From the NCBI RefSeq assembly GCF_002078505.1, contig NZ_LUAV01000013.1:61736-125735 (forward strand): a stretch of DNA of 64,000 nt. Reading direction: 5' to 3'. The stretch comes from Ensifer aridi. Lineage in GTDB: Bacteria; Pseudomonadota; Alphaproteobacteria; Rhizobiales; Rhizobiaceae. Below the pieces are notes generated by a model. It had not been told where the DNA came from. It made no database searches and worked only from the letters and a program-made list of their open reading frames with translations. This document shows positions 20,190 to 28,824 of this stretch, in pieces. Both the position numbers and the translations under genes were made by a program. Positions within the stretch are counted from its first letter, which is position 1. The number at the start of each line of letters is the position of its first letter.

Positions 20190-20597
20190 ATGGCCTCCCC
20201 AGGCATCGACTTTCCCGGTCTCGGTTGCGGCCTCGCCATCCTGCGTGACGGCAAGATCCTGCTTTGCCGCCGCCTGAAGGCGCCGGAGGCAGAACACTGG
20301 AGCATCGTCGGCGGCAAGGTCGACCACATGGAACGCTCCGAGGATGCCGCCCGACGCGAGGCGGAGGAGGAAAGCGGCCTCTCGATTCATTCGACGCGTT
20401 TTCTGTGCATCAGCGAACAGATGATCGAATCCGATCGGCAACATTGGATCTCGCTGATCTATGTGACGGAGGATTTCTCCGGCGAGCCGCGCCTCACCGA
20501 GCCCGACAAGCTCTCCGAGATCGGCTGGTTCGACCTTACCGCGCTGCCCCAGCCTTTGTCCCGCTTCGCCGCGGATGCGATTCGAGCGCTCGGTTAG
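20190..20597 (+). CDS. Nudix hydrolase
   Basis: A 135-residue Nudix protein. The box runs from GGKVDHMERSEDAARREAEEESGL, matching Gx5Ex7REUxEExGU, so pyrophosphate cleavage of a nucleoside diphosphate derivative with Mg is expected. Substrate is unknown; the small size and ILLCRRL region resemble MutT/ADP-ribose-type enzymes. It begins 10 bp after rhlE and is probably co-transcribed with it. Confidence 0.9.
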   Translation: MASPGIDFPGLGCGLAILRDGKILLCRRLKAPEAEHWSIVGGKVDHMERSEDAARREAEEESGLSIHSTRFLCISEQMIESDRQHWISLIYVTEDFSGEPRLTEPDKLSEIGWFDLTALPQPLSRFAADAIRALG

Positions 20598-20600
20598 CGA

Positions 20601-20647
20601 GAGCAATTCCAGGAAAAGTGTGTAACCGGTTTCCGTCCGAAATTGCG
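20601..20647 (+). repeat. Short dispersed palindromic repeat, third type
   Basis: An imperfect inverted repeat starting GAGCAATTCC and ending GAAATTGC, with GGAAAA and TTTCC inside, right after the Nudix stop. I recognise its form from rhizobial intergenic repeats of about 50 bp. It lies between convergent genes and may also act as a terminator. Confidence 0.5.
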
Positions 20648-20669
20648 GAGGTTCAAAGAGCTAGCCGTT

Positions 20670-20987
20670 CTACTTCTTCGCCCTGAGCGCGGCCGCATAG
20701 GCCAACTTCACCCAACGGGCCATTTCGTCCGGGTCGTCGTAGGCCACTTCAGGAATGCTCCAATAGGGCATCTTTACCGGCTTGCCTTTGCCTTCATAGC
20801 TCCATTGCCGGCTGCCTGCCTCCTCCAGCTCCGGGGCCGACTGCGCGTCGCCTTTCAGAAGGATCTCGCCATTCACCTCGACCGCAAGGATCGCCCCTTC
20901 GTAATAGATGCCCTTGCCACCGAACATGCGGCGGATCGTAACGGGTCCCAGGGTTTCGAACATTTCCTCGATCGCCGCATTGTCCAT
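20670..20987 (-). CDS. TfoX N-terminal domain protein
   Basis: A 105-residue protein made only of a TfoX-N domain: the start has the typical LGPVTIRRMFGGKGIYYEG, and the middle has MPYWSIPEVAYDDPDEM. In gammaproteobacteria the domain occurs in the competence regulator TfoX/Sxy, but stand-alone TfoX-N proteins in alphaproteobacteria have no proven role. The start lies 3 bp after the stop of the upstream MocA-like fusion gene, so it is probably the distal gene of that operon. Confidence 0.85.
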   Translation of the reverse strand: MDNAAIEEMFETLGPVTIRRMFGGKGIYYEGAILAVEVNGEILLKGDAQSAPELEEAGSRQWSYEGKGKPVKMPYWSIPEVAYDDPDEMARWVKLAYAAALRAKK

Positions 20988-20990
20988 TAT

Positions 20991-22607
20991 TCACTCCTTC
21001 AAGACGCCGCCCGCCGCCACGATTGCCTCGGGCGTATCGAGGTCAAGGCGGGCGGCCGCACCCAGTTCGACATCGATTACCGGAAGACCGCACCGCTCCA
21101 CTATATGTCTCGCTCCGACGTCGCCGACGAGCTCGCGTACGGCGGCGAAGGTTTCCCTCGGCAGAATGACCGGGTTGCCGCGCTGCCCATCTGCCACCGC
21201 TCGCACGACAGCTTGCCCCGCTTCGGCATCAAAAGCCGCAATCAGCTTCGAGAGATGTTCGGACCCGATGCCCGGCATATCGGCGAGCATCACCAAGATT
21301 CCGCTAACCGCATCCCCCACCGATGCGAGGCCCGCCACCAGCGAGGATGCCATGCCGCTGGCATAGTCGGGATTGGAAACGACCGTGACCGGCAGGCCCG
21401 CGAGCGCGGCCCGTATCTCCTGCTCGCGGTGTCCGGTAACAACGACGACCTTGCCATTGCTGGCCGCAAGCGCTGCTTCAGCTGAGCGGCGAACAAGAGG
21501 AACACCGTTGAACTCGGCGAGAAGCTTGTGCCGGCCCTCCGGCCCCATCCGGCTTGCCCGGCCGGCCGCCAGCACGACGATCGCCACCGGGCCCGGTCGG
21601 TCGCTGACGGCCTTCTCCCGCGGCTGCGGCCGTGTCGGTATCTCCTTGAGCAGGCCGCCGACCCCGAGCCCGGTAATATCGGTTGAGGTGGGCCACTCGC
21701 CGGCGAGCAGACGGTCCAGTATCCAGTCGAAGCCATTCTCCCTCGGGCTTCGGGCACAGCCCGGCGCCCCCAGAACAGGGATTTCACCCACCCGGCCGAG
21801 GATGAGCAGGTTGCCGGGATCGACGGGCATGCCCACGTGCTCGACCACGCCGCCGGCGCGCCGAATGGCGGCGGGCACGACATCTTGCGGGTCAGCCACC
21901 GCCGAGGCGCCGAAGACGATGATCAGATCATGAGCAGCCTTGACCTCGGCGATTGCGGCAGCGACCGCCTCCTCGGCATGGGCGACTCGCAGTTCGGTGT
22001 CGATTCGGCTTCCGGACTGCAGGAGCCGCGCGGAAAGGACGGCGCGCGTCTTGTCCATCACCTGGAGTTTGAGCGATGGCAACTCAGTTGCAATCAAGGC
22101 GGCGCGACGCGCCGTGAACGGCTTCACCTCGAAGGCAGGCTCGGCGCGCAACAAAGCGGCAGCTTGCTCGACCGAGGCGCCTGGCACGGCAAGTGGAATG
22201 ATCTTGATCGTCGCGACCATGTCACCGGCGTCGACGGCGACGTGGTCGGCAAGACAGGCGAGCGTGATCGCCGGATCGATCCGGTTCAATCGGTCGACGA
22301 CGACGCGATCGGCGACGAAAAGGCCGGCAACGGTCGCATAGATGTTGACCCGACCGGTCGCCGCTTGCGAGAAACGGAGGTGATCCGGGGCGATCGCAGC
22401 GGCAACGCGCGCCGCCGCCTCGTTTTCCGGCAGATCGCCCGCCTCTAGCCGAGCGGCGACAACCTCCGCCACGTCCGCTTCGGCAAGCGCCGCGATATCG
22501 GCGGCGCTGAGGCGATGGCCCTTGGCGAGCTTCAATGTATCGGCCTTCAGCGCATGCGCGAGGATTACGCCTTCCGCCTCAGCGAGCGGCATGGAACCGA
22601 ACCTCAT
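20991..22607 (-). CDS. MoeA/MogA-like molybdopterin-binding domain fused to MocA-type nucleotidyltransferase
   Basis: A 538-residue two-domain protein. The N-terminal half (about residues 1-320) resembles the molybdopterin-binding fold, with AHDLIIVFGASAVADPQDVVPAA as the MoCF-like stretch. The C-terminal half begins VAIVVLAAGRASRMG, the GT-A nucleotide-binding motif of MobA/MocA, and includes GILVMLADMPGI and VILPRETF. It probably attaches CMP (or GMP) to molybdenum cofactor for a molybdenum hydroxylase. Its start overlaps the upstream XdhC stop by 4 bp (ATGA), indicating translational coupling. Confidence 0.85.
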   Translation of the reverse strand: MRFGSMPLAEAEGVILAHALKADTLKLAKGHRLSAADIAALAEADVAEVVAARLEAGDLPENEAAARVAAAIAPDHLRFSQAATGRVNIYATVAGLFVADRVVVDRLNRIDPAITLACLADHVAVDAGDMVATIKIIPLAVPGASVEQAAALLRAEPAFEVKPFTARRAALIATELPSLKLQVMDKTRAVLSARLLQSGSRIDTELRVAHAEEAVAAAIAEVKAAHDLIIVFGASAVADPQDVVPAAIRRAGGVVEHVGMPVDPGNLLILGRVGEIPVLGAPGCARSPRENGFDWILDRLLAGEWPTSTDITGLGVGGLLKEIPTRPQPREKAVSDRPGPVAIVVLAAGRASRMGPEGRHKLLAEFNGVPLVRRSAEAALAASNGKVVVVTGHREQEIRAALAGLPVTVVSNPDYASGMASSLVAGLASVGDAVSGILVMLADMPGIGSEHLSKLIAAFDAEAGQAVVRAVADGQRGNPVILPRETFAAVRELVGDVGARHIVERCGLPVIDVELGAAARLDLDTPEAIVAAGGVLKE

Positions 22608-23308
22608 GGCGCACCTCCTGCGCCGCTGAGATCGCGCCGCCGCAAAGCGTCAATGATTTCCGCCAGAACGGCGACGGCAATCTCTGCGGGGCTTGCGGCG
22701 CCTATGTCGAGGCCGATCGGCGCCCTGATTCGTTCGATCGCCTCCGCGGAGACGCCGGCCTGCAGCAGGCGTTCGACGCGGCTCGCATGGGTCTTGCGAC
22801 TGCCGAGTGCACCCACATAGAAGCACCCCGCCTCCAATGCGGCCCTGATTGGATAATCGTCGATCTTCGGATCGTGCGTTAGGGCTGCAAGCGCCGTGTA
22901 ACGGTCGAGCGGCCGCGCGGGCAGAACATCTTCCGGCCAATCGGCGACAAGCTCGACGCCCTGGAAGCGCTCGGCGGTCGCAAAGGCGGTACGCGGATCA
23001 ATGACCGCCATGTCGAAGCCCGCGACGGGCGCAAAGCGGGCTAGAGCCTGCGAGATGTGAACCGCGCCGATGACGACGATGCGCGGCGGCGGCAAGTGGA
23101 CGTTGAAGAACAGCGATCGCCCTTCGATGGTTGCAGCCCCGGGCCGACCGGTGCGGAGCGCCCCCGAAAGCGCGGCATCCCATTCGTGTGGAAAATCCGC
23201 TCCTTCGAAGAAGACCTGCGCGCTGCCCTCCGCAAGATCGGTGACGACGACAGCCGCCCGTCGCGCTGCTCGGGCCGCATTGAGTGTCTGGAGTGTGGAG
23301 AGTTCCAT
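22604..23308 (-). CDS. XdhC/CoxI family protein, C-terminal Rossmann half
   Basis: A 234-residue XdhC-type chaperone. The Rossmann signature is RIVVIGAVHISQALARFAP, and the C-terminal part has YVGALGSRKTHASRVERL and RIRAPIGLDIGAASPAEIA, hallmarks of XdhC_C. XdhC proteins bind molybdenum cofactor and insert its sulfurated form into xanthine dehydrogenase-type enzymes. Here the usual N-terminal XdhC domain is a separate gene directly upstream (3-bp gap). The stop overlaps the start of the MocA-like fusion. Confidence 0.9.
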   Translation of the reverse strand: MELSTLQTLNAARAARRAAVVVTDLAEGSAQVFFEGADFPHEWDAALSGALRTGRPGAATIEGRSLFFNVHLPPPRIVVIGAVHISQALARFAPVAGFDMAVIDPRTAFATAERFQGVELVADWPEDVLPARPLDRYTALAALTHDPKIDDYPIRAALEAGCFYVGALGSRKTHASRVERLLQAGVSAEAIERIRAPIGLDIGAASPAEIAVAVLAEIIDALRRRDLSGAGGAP

Positions 23309-23311
23309 CGT

Positions 23312-23653
23312 TCAGCCGTCAATTCGCTCGACATAGATGCGGATCCGACCGCCGCAGGAAAGTCCTACCCGCCAGGCGGTTTCGTCGGCGACACCGAATT
23401 CGAGGATCTTCGGAACGCCGGACGCGATCACATCTGCGGCCTCGGCAATGACGGCGCCCTCGACGCAACCGCCCGAGACCGAGCCTTGGAAATTGCCCTC
23501 TCGATCGATGACCAGATGACTGCCGGCAGGACGGGGCGCTGAGCCCCAAGTCTCGATGACCGTGGCAAGAGCCACGGCACGTCCCTGGCCGCGCCAGGCT
23601 TCGGCAGTTTCCAAGGGGTCGAGGGCGTTCGGCTCATTCAGCATCGCATGCAC
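23312..23653 (-). CDS. XdhC/CoxI family protein, N-terminal domain only
   Basis: A 113-residue protein containing just the XdhC_CoxI domain: ALATVIETWGSAPRPAGSH, then VSGGCVEGAVI with the conserved cysteine and FGVADETAWRVGLSCGG with a second conserved cysteine. It complements the Rossmann half encoded 3 bp downstream; together they equal one ordinary XdhC. Both halves are intact, so I read this as a natural split rather than a frameshift. Confidence 0.9.
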   Translation of the reverse strand: MHAMLNEPNALDPLETAEAWRGQGRAVALATVIETWGSAPRPAGSHLVIDREGNFQGSVSGGCVEGAVIAEAADVIASGVPKILEFGVADETAWRVGLSCGGRIRIYVERIDG

Positions 23654-23748
23654 TCCAGTTTCGTTCCCTTAGATCGTGGCGATTCTCGATCGAAGCAAGC
23701 CACATGATCGTGATTGCTCTATCGCCCTTTGGCCGAATGCAGCGCATC

Positions 23749-25011
23749 TCACAGCCGCTGTTCGCCCCTCGCTCCATTCAGGAAGCGTCGCGGATCGGCG
23801 TCGCGCGTCCTTTGAGCGGAGAGCGATTTCACCAACTCTGCGACGGATTCGAGATTGTGCACCGCCCGAAATTCGTCGACATGCGGCAGCATTGCCCTGA
23901 CGCCGCGGGCGCGCGCCTCGAATCCATCGAATCGCAGAAGCGGGTTGAGCCAAATGAGACGTCGGCAAGAGCGATGCAGGCGGTCGATCTCGACCTGCAA
24001 TTCGGTCGTGTCGTCGCGCTCGAGCCCATCGGTTATCAAGAGTACGATGGCACCCTGCCCGAGCACTCGGCGCGACCAGCGGCGATTGAACTCGCGAAGT
24101 GTCTCGCCGATGCGTGTCCCGCCGGACCAGTCCTCAACGGCCGCAACGCATTCGTCGAGCGCTTCATCGGGGTCACGGTAGCGCATCTGACGGGTGACGT
24201 TCGTCAGCCGCGTGCCGAAAAGAAACGTGTGGACCCGATGCCGCTGCTCAGTCAACGCGTGCAGGAAATGCAGGAAAACGCGCGTGTACTGACTCATGGA
24301 GCCGGAAATGTCCGCGAGCACAGCCAGCGGCGGATGAACGCGGCGCGGCTCGCGAAAACGTGGCAGGATGAAATCGCCCCCAAGTCGCATGGCGTCGCGC
24401 ATGGTCGCTCTAGGATCGATCCGCCTCGGCCGATGCGAAGTCCGATAGCGTCGCGTCCGCACTCGATCGAGCGGCAGCAGCAGAGAGGAGAGCGCCTTCC
24501 GGGCCTCGACGATTTCGGCCGCGCTCATTTGGGCAAAATCCGCTTTGTGGAATAGCTCCCGGCCAGAGGCGGTATAGCGCGCGTCGATCTCCATTTCCGG
24601 CGCCTCCCGCGGCGGCCGGGCGTCATGCTGTCCGGCAAGAAGCGAATCGCCGATACGCGCTTGGCCGGGACGCCGCCGGTCTTCGCGGCGCTGCGGCAAG
24701 ACCGGCGACATCAGTGCGATCATCTTGCTGACGAGATCCCGCGGACGCCAGAAAAGTCGAAATGCTTCGTCGAAGAGCGCCTGATCTTCGTGCCGCTTCA
24801 CGAAGATACACTGGAGCGCCGCGTAGAATTCAGCACGCGATCCGATCCCGATCAGGCTCACGGCGTTGATGGCATCCGCGATGGCGGCGGGTCCGATCCT
24901 CAACCCCGCGCGCCTGAGAGCCCGGGCGAAGAAGACGATATTGTCGGCGAGCCGTCCTTCTCTGGGCAGCGACGGAAGCTCGAGGCCATCGATACGCGGC
25001 TCTCCAGTCAT
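23749..25011 (-). CDS. VWA-domain protein, CoxE-like
   Basis: A 420-residue CoxE family protein. The central-to-C-terminal von Willebrand A domain has the MIDAS motif DISGSMS and the downstream LITDGLERDD. In carboxydotrophic bacteria CoxE works with the AAA+ ATPase CoxD in assembling the CuMo active site of CO dehydrogenase. The gene follows the MoxR/CoxD-like ATPase by 4 bp and precedes the XdhC halves by about 95 bp. The protein is rich in arginine in the middle. Confidence 0.88.
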   Translation of the reverse strand: MTGEPRIDGLELPSLPREGRLADNIVFFARALRRAGLRIGPAAIADAINAVSLIGIGSRAEFYAALQCIFVKRHEDQALFDEAFRLFWRPRDLVSKMIALMSPVLPQRREDRRRPGQARIGDSLLAGQHDARPPREAPEMEIDARYTASGRELFHKADFAQMSAAEIVEARKALSSLLLPLDRVRTRRYRTSHRPRRIDPRATMRDAMRLGGDFILPRFREPRRVHPPLAVLADISGSMSQYTRVFLHFLHALTEQRHRVHTFLFGTRLTNVTRQMRYRDPDEALDECVAAVEDWSGGTRIGETLREFNRRWSRRVLGQGAIVLLITDGLERDDTTELQVEIDRLHRSCRRLIWLNPLLRFDGFEARARGVRAMLPHVDEFRAVHNLESVAELVKSLSAQRTRDADPRRFLNGARGEQRL

Positions 25012-25015
25012 GATT

Positions 25016-25942
25016 TCAACCCTGCGCCAGCTCGGCCTTCACCTCGGCAAGCAGCCGCCGCCCCTCCGCGCCTTCAATCCTGGCAATATCGTCCTGGTAT
25101 TTGAGAAGGGTGCCGAGCGTATCGGCGACCTTCTCGGGATCGAGCGCCAGCGCATCGAGCTCCGTCAGTGCCGTCGCCCAGTCGATCGTCTCGGCGACGC
25201 CGGGGTTCTTGAAGAGATCGACCGATCTGAGCTTCTGCACATAGGCGACGATCTCGCGGGAGAGCATCGCGTTGCAGCCGGGCACCTTGCGGCGAATGAT
25301 CTCGAGTTCCTGCGCCGCCTTTGGATAGTCGACCCAATGGTAGAGACATCGCCTCTTCAGCGCGTCATGGATTTCGCGTGTGCGGTTTGTGGTGATGATG
25401 ACGATCGGTGGTTCGCTGGACTTGATCGTGCCGAGTTCGGGGATGGTGACCTGGAAGTCGGACAGCACTTCAAGGAGGAATGCCTCAAATGCTTCGTCGG
25501 TCCGGTCGAGCTCATCGATCAGGAATACCGGCGCGCGCCCGGCGACGGTCGATATCGCCTGCAAAACCGGGCGGCGGATTAGGAACCGCTCCGAGAAGAT
25601 GTCGCTTTCGATCCTTTGCCGGTCAACCGTGCCGGTCGCCTCCGAAAGCCGGATCTCGAGCATCTGCGCCGGATAATTCCATTCATAAACGGCCGAAGCG
25701 ACGTCGAGGCCTTCGTAACATTGCAGACGGATCAGCGGGCGGTCGAGCGCCTGGGCGAGGACCTTGGCGATCTCGGTCTTGCCGACGCCTGCCTCGCCCT
25801 CCAGGAACAGGGGACGCTTCATTCGAAGCGCCAGGAAAAGAACGGTCGCGAGGGCGGTGCCGGCGAGATAATCATGCGCTTCCAGCATCGCGATCGTCTC
25901 GTCGATGGACTGGGGTAGCTTCCCTGTCTCGTGTCGCGCCAT
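25016..25942 (-). CDS. MoxR/CoxD-like AAA+ ATPase
   Basis: A 308-residue MoxR-type AAA+ ATPase. Walker A is GEAGVGKTE, Walker B is VFLIDELDRTDEAF, and sensor 1 is in VIITTNRTREI. MoxR proteins act as chaperones with VWA partners for metal-enzyme maturation; the 4-bp spacing to the VWA gene supports a functional pair (CoxD/CoxE). It is the promoter-proximal gene of the cofactor-maturation cluster, or is co-transcribed with the flavin reductase that ends 24 bp upstream. Confidence 0.9.
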   Translation of the reverse strand: MARHETGKLPQSIDETIAMLEAHDYLAGTALATVLFLALRMKRPLFLEGEAGVGKTEIAKVLAQALDRPLIRLQCYEGLDVASAVYEWNYPAQMLEIRLSEATGTVDRQRIESDIFSERFLIRRPVLQAISTVAGRAPVFLIDELDRTDEAFEAFLLEVLSDFQVTIPELGTIKSSEPPIVIITTNRTREIHDALKRRCLYHWVDYPKAAQELEIIRRKVPGCNAMLSREIVAYVQKLRSVDLFKNPGVAETIDWATALTELDALALDPEKVADTLGTLLKYQDDIARIEGAEGRRLLAEVKAELAQG

Positions 25943-25966
25943 ATTTCCTCCGCAGGCAGGGAAAAC

Positions 25967-26494
25967 TTATAGCGTGCGATATCCCCGGTCCACATAAATG
26001 AGCGGCGGCTGCTTCTCGCCGATCTGCACGTCGACCACTTCGCCGAAGAGGATGAGGTGGGTTGCCATGATTTTAGCCTCGATCAGGCGGCAATCGAAGG
26101 CGGCAACCGCATCGACGAGGATCGGGGCGCCGGTCATCCGCTGCGTCCATCGCCCGAGTGCGAAGCGGCGGTCCATATCGAGCTGATCGCGGCCCGAAAA
26201 GGCATGCGCCAAAGCGAGGTGCTGTCCGCCGAGGAGGTTCAACGCAAAGCTGCCGCCGCGCGAAAAGATGTCGTTGCGGCTGTTGGCGGCGTTAAGGCAG
26301 GCAAGCACGGTTGGCGGATCGTCCGATACGGAGCAGGAGGCTGTGATCGTCACGCCGCGCCGTTCCCCGCCGTCGGCCGCAGTGATCAACTGCACATGCG
26401 ACGACATGCGACTCATCGCGTCGCGGTAGGTTATCGGGTCCAGCCGGGTCTTCTCCAACACATCTCGCTCCGGAACGATATCTCGCTCATACAT
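25967..26494 (-). CDS. Flavin reductase family protein (FMN-binding split barrel)
   Basis: A 175-residue flavin reductase-like protein. The family block runs YRDAMSRMSSHVQLITA, then GVTITASCSVSDDPPTVLACLN, which binds FMN, and FALNLLGGQHLALAHAF. Members supply reduced flavin to two-component monooxygenases. The frame opens to 26617, but the ATG at 26494 (MYERDIVPER) precedes the conserved domain closely. No oxygenase partner is adjacent; the downstream genes are CoxD/CoxE-like. Confidence 0.87.
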   Translation of the reverse strand: MYERDIVPERDVLEKTRLDPITYRDAMSRMSSHVQLITAADGGERRGVTITASCSVSDDPPTVLACLNAANSRNDIFSRGGSFALNLLGGQHLALAHAFSGRDQLDMDRRFALGRWTQRMTGAPILVDAVAAFDCRLIEAKIMATHLILFGEVVDVQIGEKQPPLIYVDRGYRTL

Positions 26495-26638
26495 AGACTC
26501 TCGTGGAAAATATGAAACCCGGCGCAACGAGAATCTTGCCGATCCGCGGCCATTGAGATTGCGGCGGCGACAAAGCCCGACAAAGGCACAATCTTTTCCT
26601 TTGACGAGTGGAGCCACATCCTTAAAACATGGCGGTCG

Positions 26639-27742
26639 ATGGCGGGAAAACCCATGTTTAGATCAATCGTTTCGAGCCTTTTCGTCGCTGCACTGGCGCT
26701 GAGCAACCCTGCGTCCGCGGCCGGATTGAAGGTCGCCGTCGTCGCTCCCGCCGACGGCCCCTTTGCCATGCTCGGAAAACAGATCATGGACGGGGCGACC
26801 TTCCAGGCGACGGACCGTGGCAGCGAGGTGATTCCGATCGGCGAAAGCTGCGATCCGGCGGGTGGCGAGGCCTTGAAGAAGGGGCTGCTTGCGAGCGGCG
26901 CGGAGGCGGCCATCGGATTCCTCTGCACGGAGAGCCTCGAGGCAGCATTGCCGGCGCTCGCAGAAGCCGGCATCCCCGCGATCACCGTCGGCGTCCGTTC
27001 CGACATCCTGATGGAAGACGCTCTCAAGAAGAAATGGCCGTTCTACCGGCTTGCACCAACCGCCAAGGCCGAAGCTGCGGCGATCACCGACGTCATCATA
27101 TCGAACTGGAAGGGCAAGCCGCTCGCCCTCATCGATGACGGGACGATTCATAGCCGCGAGCTTGTCGAGAGCGTCCGCAATGCTCTTGCCGAGATCGGGG
27201 TGACACCCGTCTTCACCGATACTTACCGTCCCGCCCAGGAACAGCAGGTAAGCCTCGTTCGGCGGCTGGCAAAGAGCGGCGCAACCCACGTCTTCACCGG
27301 CGGCGACCGGCATGACACGGCCATCATCGCGCGCGATGCCAAAGCGGAAAATGTGGCGATAACGCTCCTCGGCGGCGACGTGCTGAACGCCGCCGATCTC
27401 GACGTGCCGCTCGAGAACGGCGTGCTTGCCGTGACGATACCCGATCCGGCGCGATCTCATGAGGCAGCGGCTGTCGTCGATGCAATGCGTGTCGCGAAAA
27501 TCGAACCGGACGGCTATGTGCTTCCCGCCTTCGCGGCCATGTCGATTCTCGAGCAGGCAAAGGATCAAGCAGCAAAGGACGGCAGCGCCCTTACGGATGC
27601 GCTCCTGAAGGGCCCCTTCCCGACTGTCCTCGGACCCATTCAGTTCAATACTGCTCATGAGCGGGCGGAGACGCCCTTCAGGCTGATGCAATGGAAGGAC
27701 GGCCGTTTCGTCGAAGCTTTGAATGCAGGCAATGCGCAATGA
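26639..27742 (+). CDS. Periplasmic solute-binding protein, branched-chain amino acid (LivJ) type
   Basis: A 367-residue periplasmic binding protein with an N-terminal signal peptide (SLFVAALALSNPASAAG, cleavage probably after ASA). The fold is type I periplasmic binding protein: LKVAVVAPADGPFAMLGKQ at the start, then GFLCTESLEAALPALAEAGIPAITVG. No permease or ATPase genes adjoin. The stop overlaps the start of the next gene (ATGA), so translation is coupled to the NylC-like hydrolase. An in-frame ATG at 26654 is an alternative start. Confidence 0.85.
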   Translation: MAGKPMFRSIVSSLFVAALALSNPASAAGLKVAVVAPADGPFAMLGKQIMDGATFQATDRGSEVIPIGESCDPAGGEALKKGLLASGAEAAIGFLCTESLEAALPALAEAGIPAITVGVRSDILMEDALKKKWPFYRLAPTAKAEAAAITDVIISNWKGKPLALIDDGTIHSRELVESVRNALAEIGVTPVFTDTYRPAQEQQVSLVRRLAKSGATHVFTGGDRHDTAIIARDAKAENVAITLLGGDVLNAADLDVPLENGVLAVTIPDPARSHEAAAVVDAMRVAKIEPDGYVLPAFAAMSILEQAKDQAAKDGSALTDALLKGPFPTVLGPIQFNTAHERAETPFRLMQWKDGRFVEALNAGNAQ

Positions 27743-28746
27743 TGCGCAAAGGACAGAACAATCTGATCACGGATGTCGCCGGCGTGCTCGTCGGTAATGC
27801 CGAGGATCACCGTCTGAAGTCCGGCGTCACCGCCGTACTTTGCGATCCGCCGGCGACAGCCGCAGTGCAGGTGCTTGGCGGCGCACCCGGCACGCGCGAA
27901 ACCGATCTGCTCGCGCCGCACAATACGGTCCAGGCCGTCGATGCGGTCGTGCTTTCCGGTGGCTCCGCCTTCGGCCTCGACTCCGCCTCGGGCGTGCAGG
28001 CGGCACTTCGTGAAATGGGGCGCGGTTTTGCCGTCGGACCGCACCGGGTTCCGATCGTGCCGGCGGCGATCCTGTTCGATCTCGCCAATGGCGGAGAAAA
28101 GAATTGGGGACGCTTTTCCCCCTATCGTGATCTCGGCTACGAAGCAGCGCGTGCCGCGGCGCCGACGTTCGCGACGGGGACCGCCGGTGCGGGAACGGGC
28201 GCCCTCACAGCCACTTTCAAGGGCGGTCTTGGTTCTGCATCCACTATACTGGCCAATGGGATCACCATCGGCGCCCTTGTGGCCGTCAACGCGGTCGGTT
28301 CGGCAACGGTGAGTGACACGCGCCACTTCTGGGCCGCTCCCTTTGAACTGGACGGCGAGTTCGGCGGGCTGGGCCAGCCCTCTCCCTGGCCACAGGATGC
28401 GGGCATCCCACGGTTCAAGTTCCGCGAACGCCAGGCGGCGGGCACAAATACGACCATTGCGGTCATTGCCACAGACGCGGTTCTCACCAAGGCCGAGGCG
28501 AAGCGCTTGGCGATTGCCGCCCATGACGGCTTTTCCCGCGCGCTGTGGCCGTCGCATACACCGCTCGACGGCGATCTCGTCTTCGCGCTTTCGACCGGCG
28601 CCAGCGGCAAGACACTGCTGCTGCAGGATTTCATCGACCTCAGCGCCGCAGCGGCGGCTACGATGGCGCGCGCCATTGCGCGCGGGGTTTACGATGCGCG
28701 TGACACCGGCGACGATCTGATACCCGCCTGGTCGGCGCGTTCCTGA
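27739..28746 (+). CDS. P1/S58 family N-terminal-nucleophile hydrolase (DmpA/NylC-like)
   Basis: A 335-residue member of the DmpA/NylC superfamily, self-processing N-terminal nucleophile amidohydrolases. Family blocks are LITDVAGVLVGNA, VVLSGGSAFGLDSASGV and VNAVGSATVSD. The likely autocleavage site is N237-T238 in AGTNTTIAVIATDA, after which the threonine becomes the nucleophile. Members include beta-aminopeptidases and nylon-oligomer hydrolase. The ATG at 27739 overlaps the stop of the binding-protein gene by four bases. The substrate is unknown. Confidence 0.9.
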   Translation: MMRKGQNNLITDVAGVLVGNAEDHRLKSGVTAVLCDPPATAAVQVLGGAPGTRETDLLAPHNTVQAVDAVVLSGGSAFGLDSASGVQAALREMGRGFAVGPHRVPIVPAAILFDLANGGEKNWGRFSPYRDLGYEAARAAAPTFATGTAGAGTGALTATFKGGLGSASTILANGITIGALVAVNAVGSATVSDTRHFWAAPFELDGEFGGLGQPSPWPQDAGIPRFKFRERQAAGTNTTIAVIATDAVLTKAEAKRLAIAAHDGFSRALWPSHTPLDGDLVFALSTGASGKTLLLQDFIDLSAAAAATMARAIARGVYDARDTGDDLIPAWSARS

Positions 28747-28824
28747 GCGTCGCCCGCCGGATTTCTTCTCTGCAGTTGTTCAGGCGGCGGCAGGATGCTA
28801 TGGCGCCAGAAAGAGCCGGAGCCT

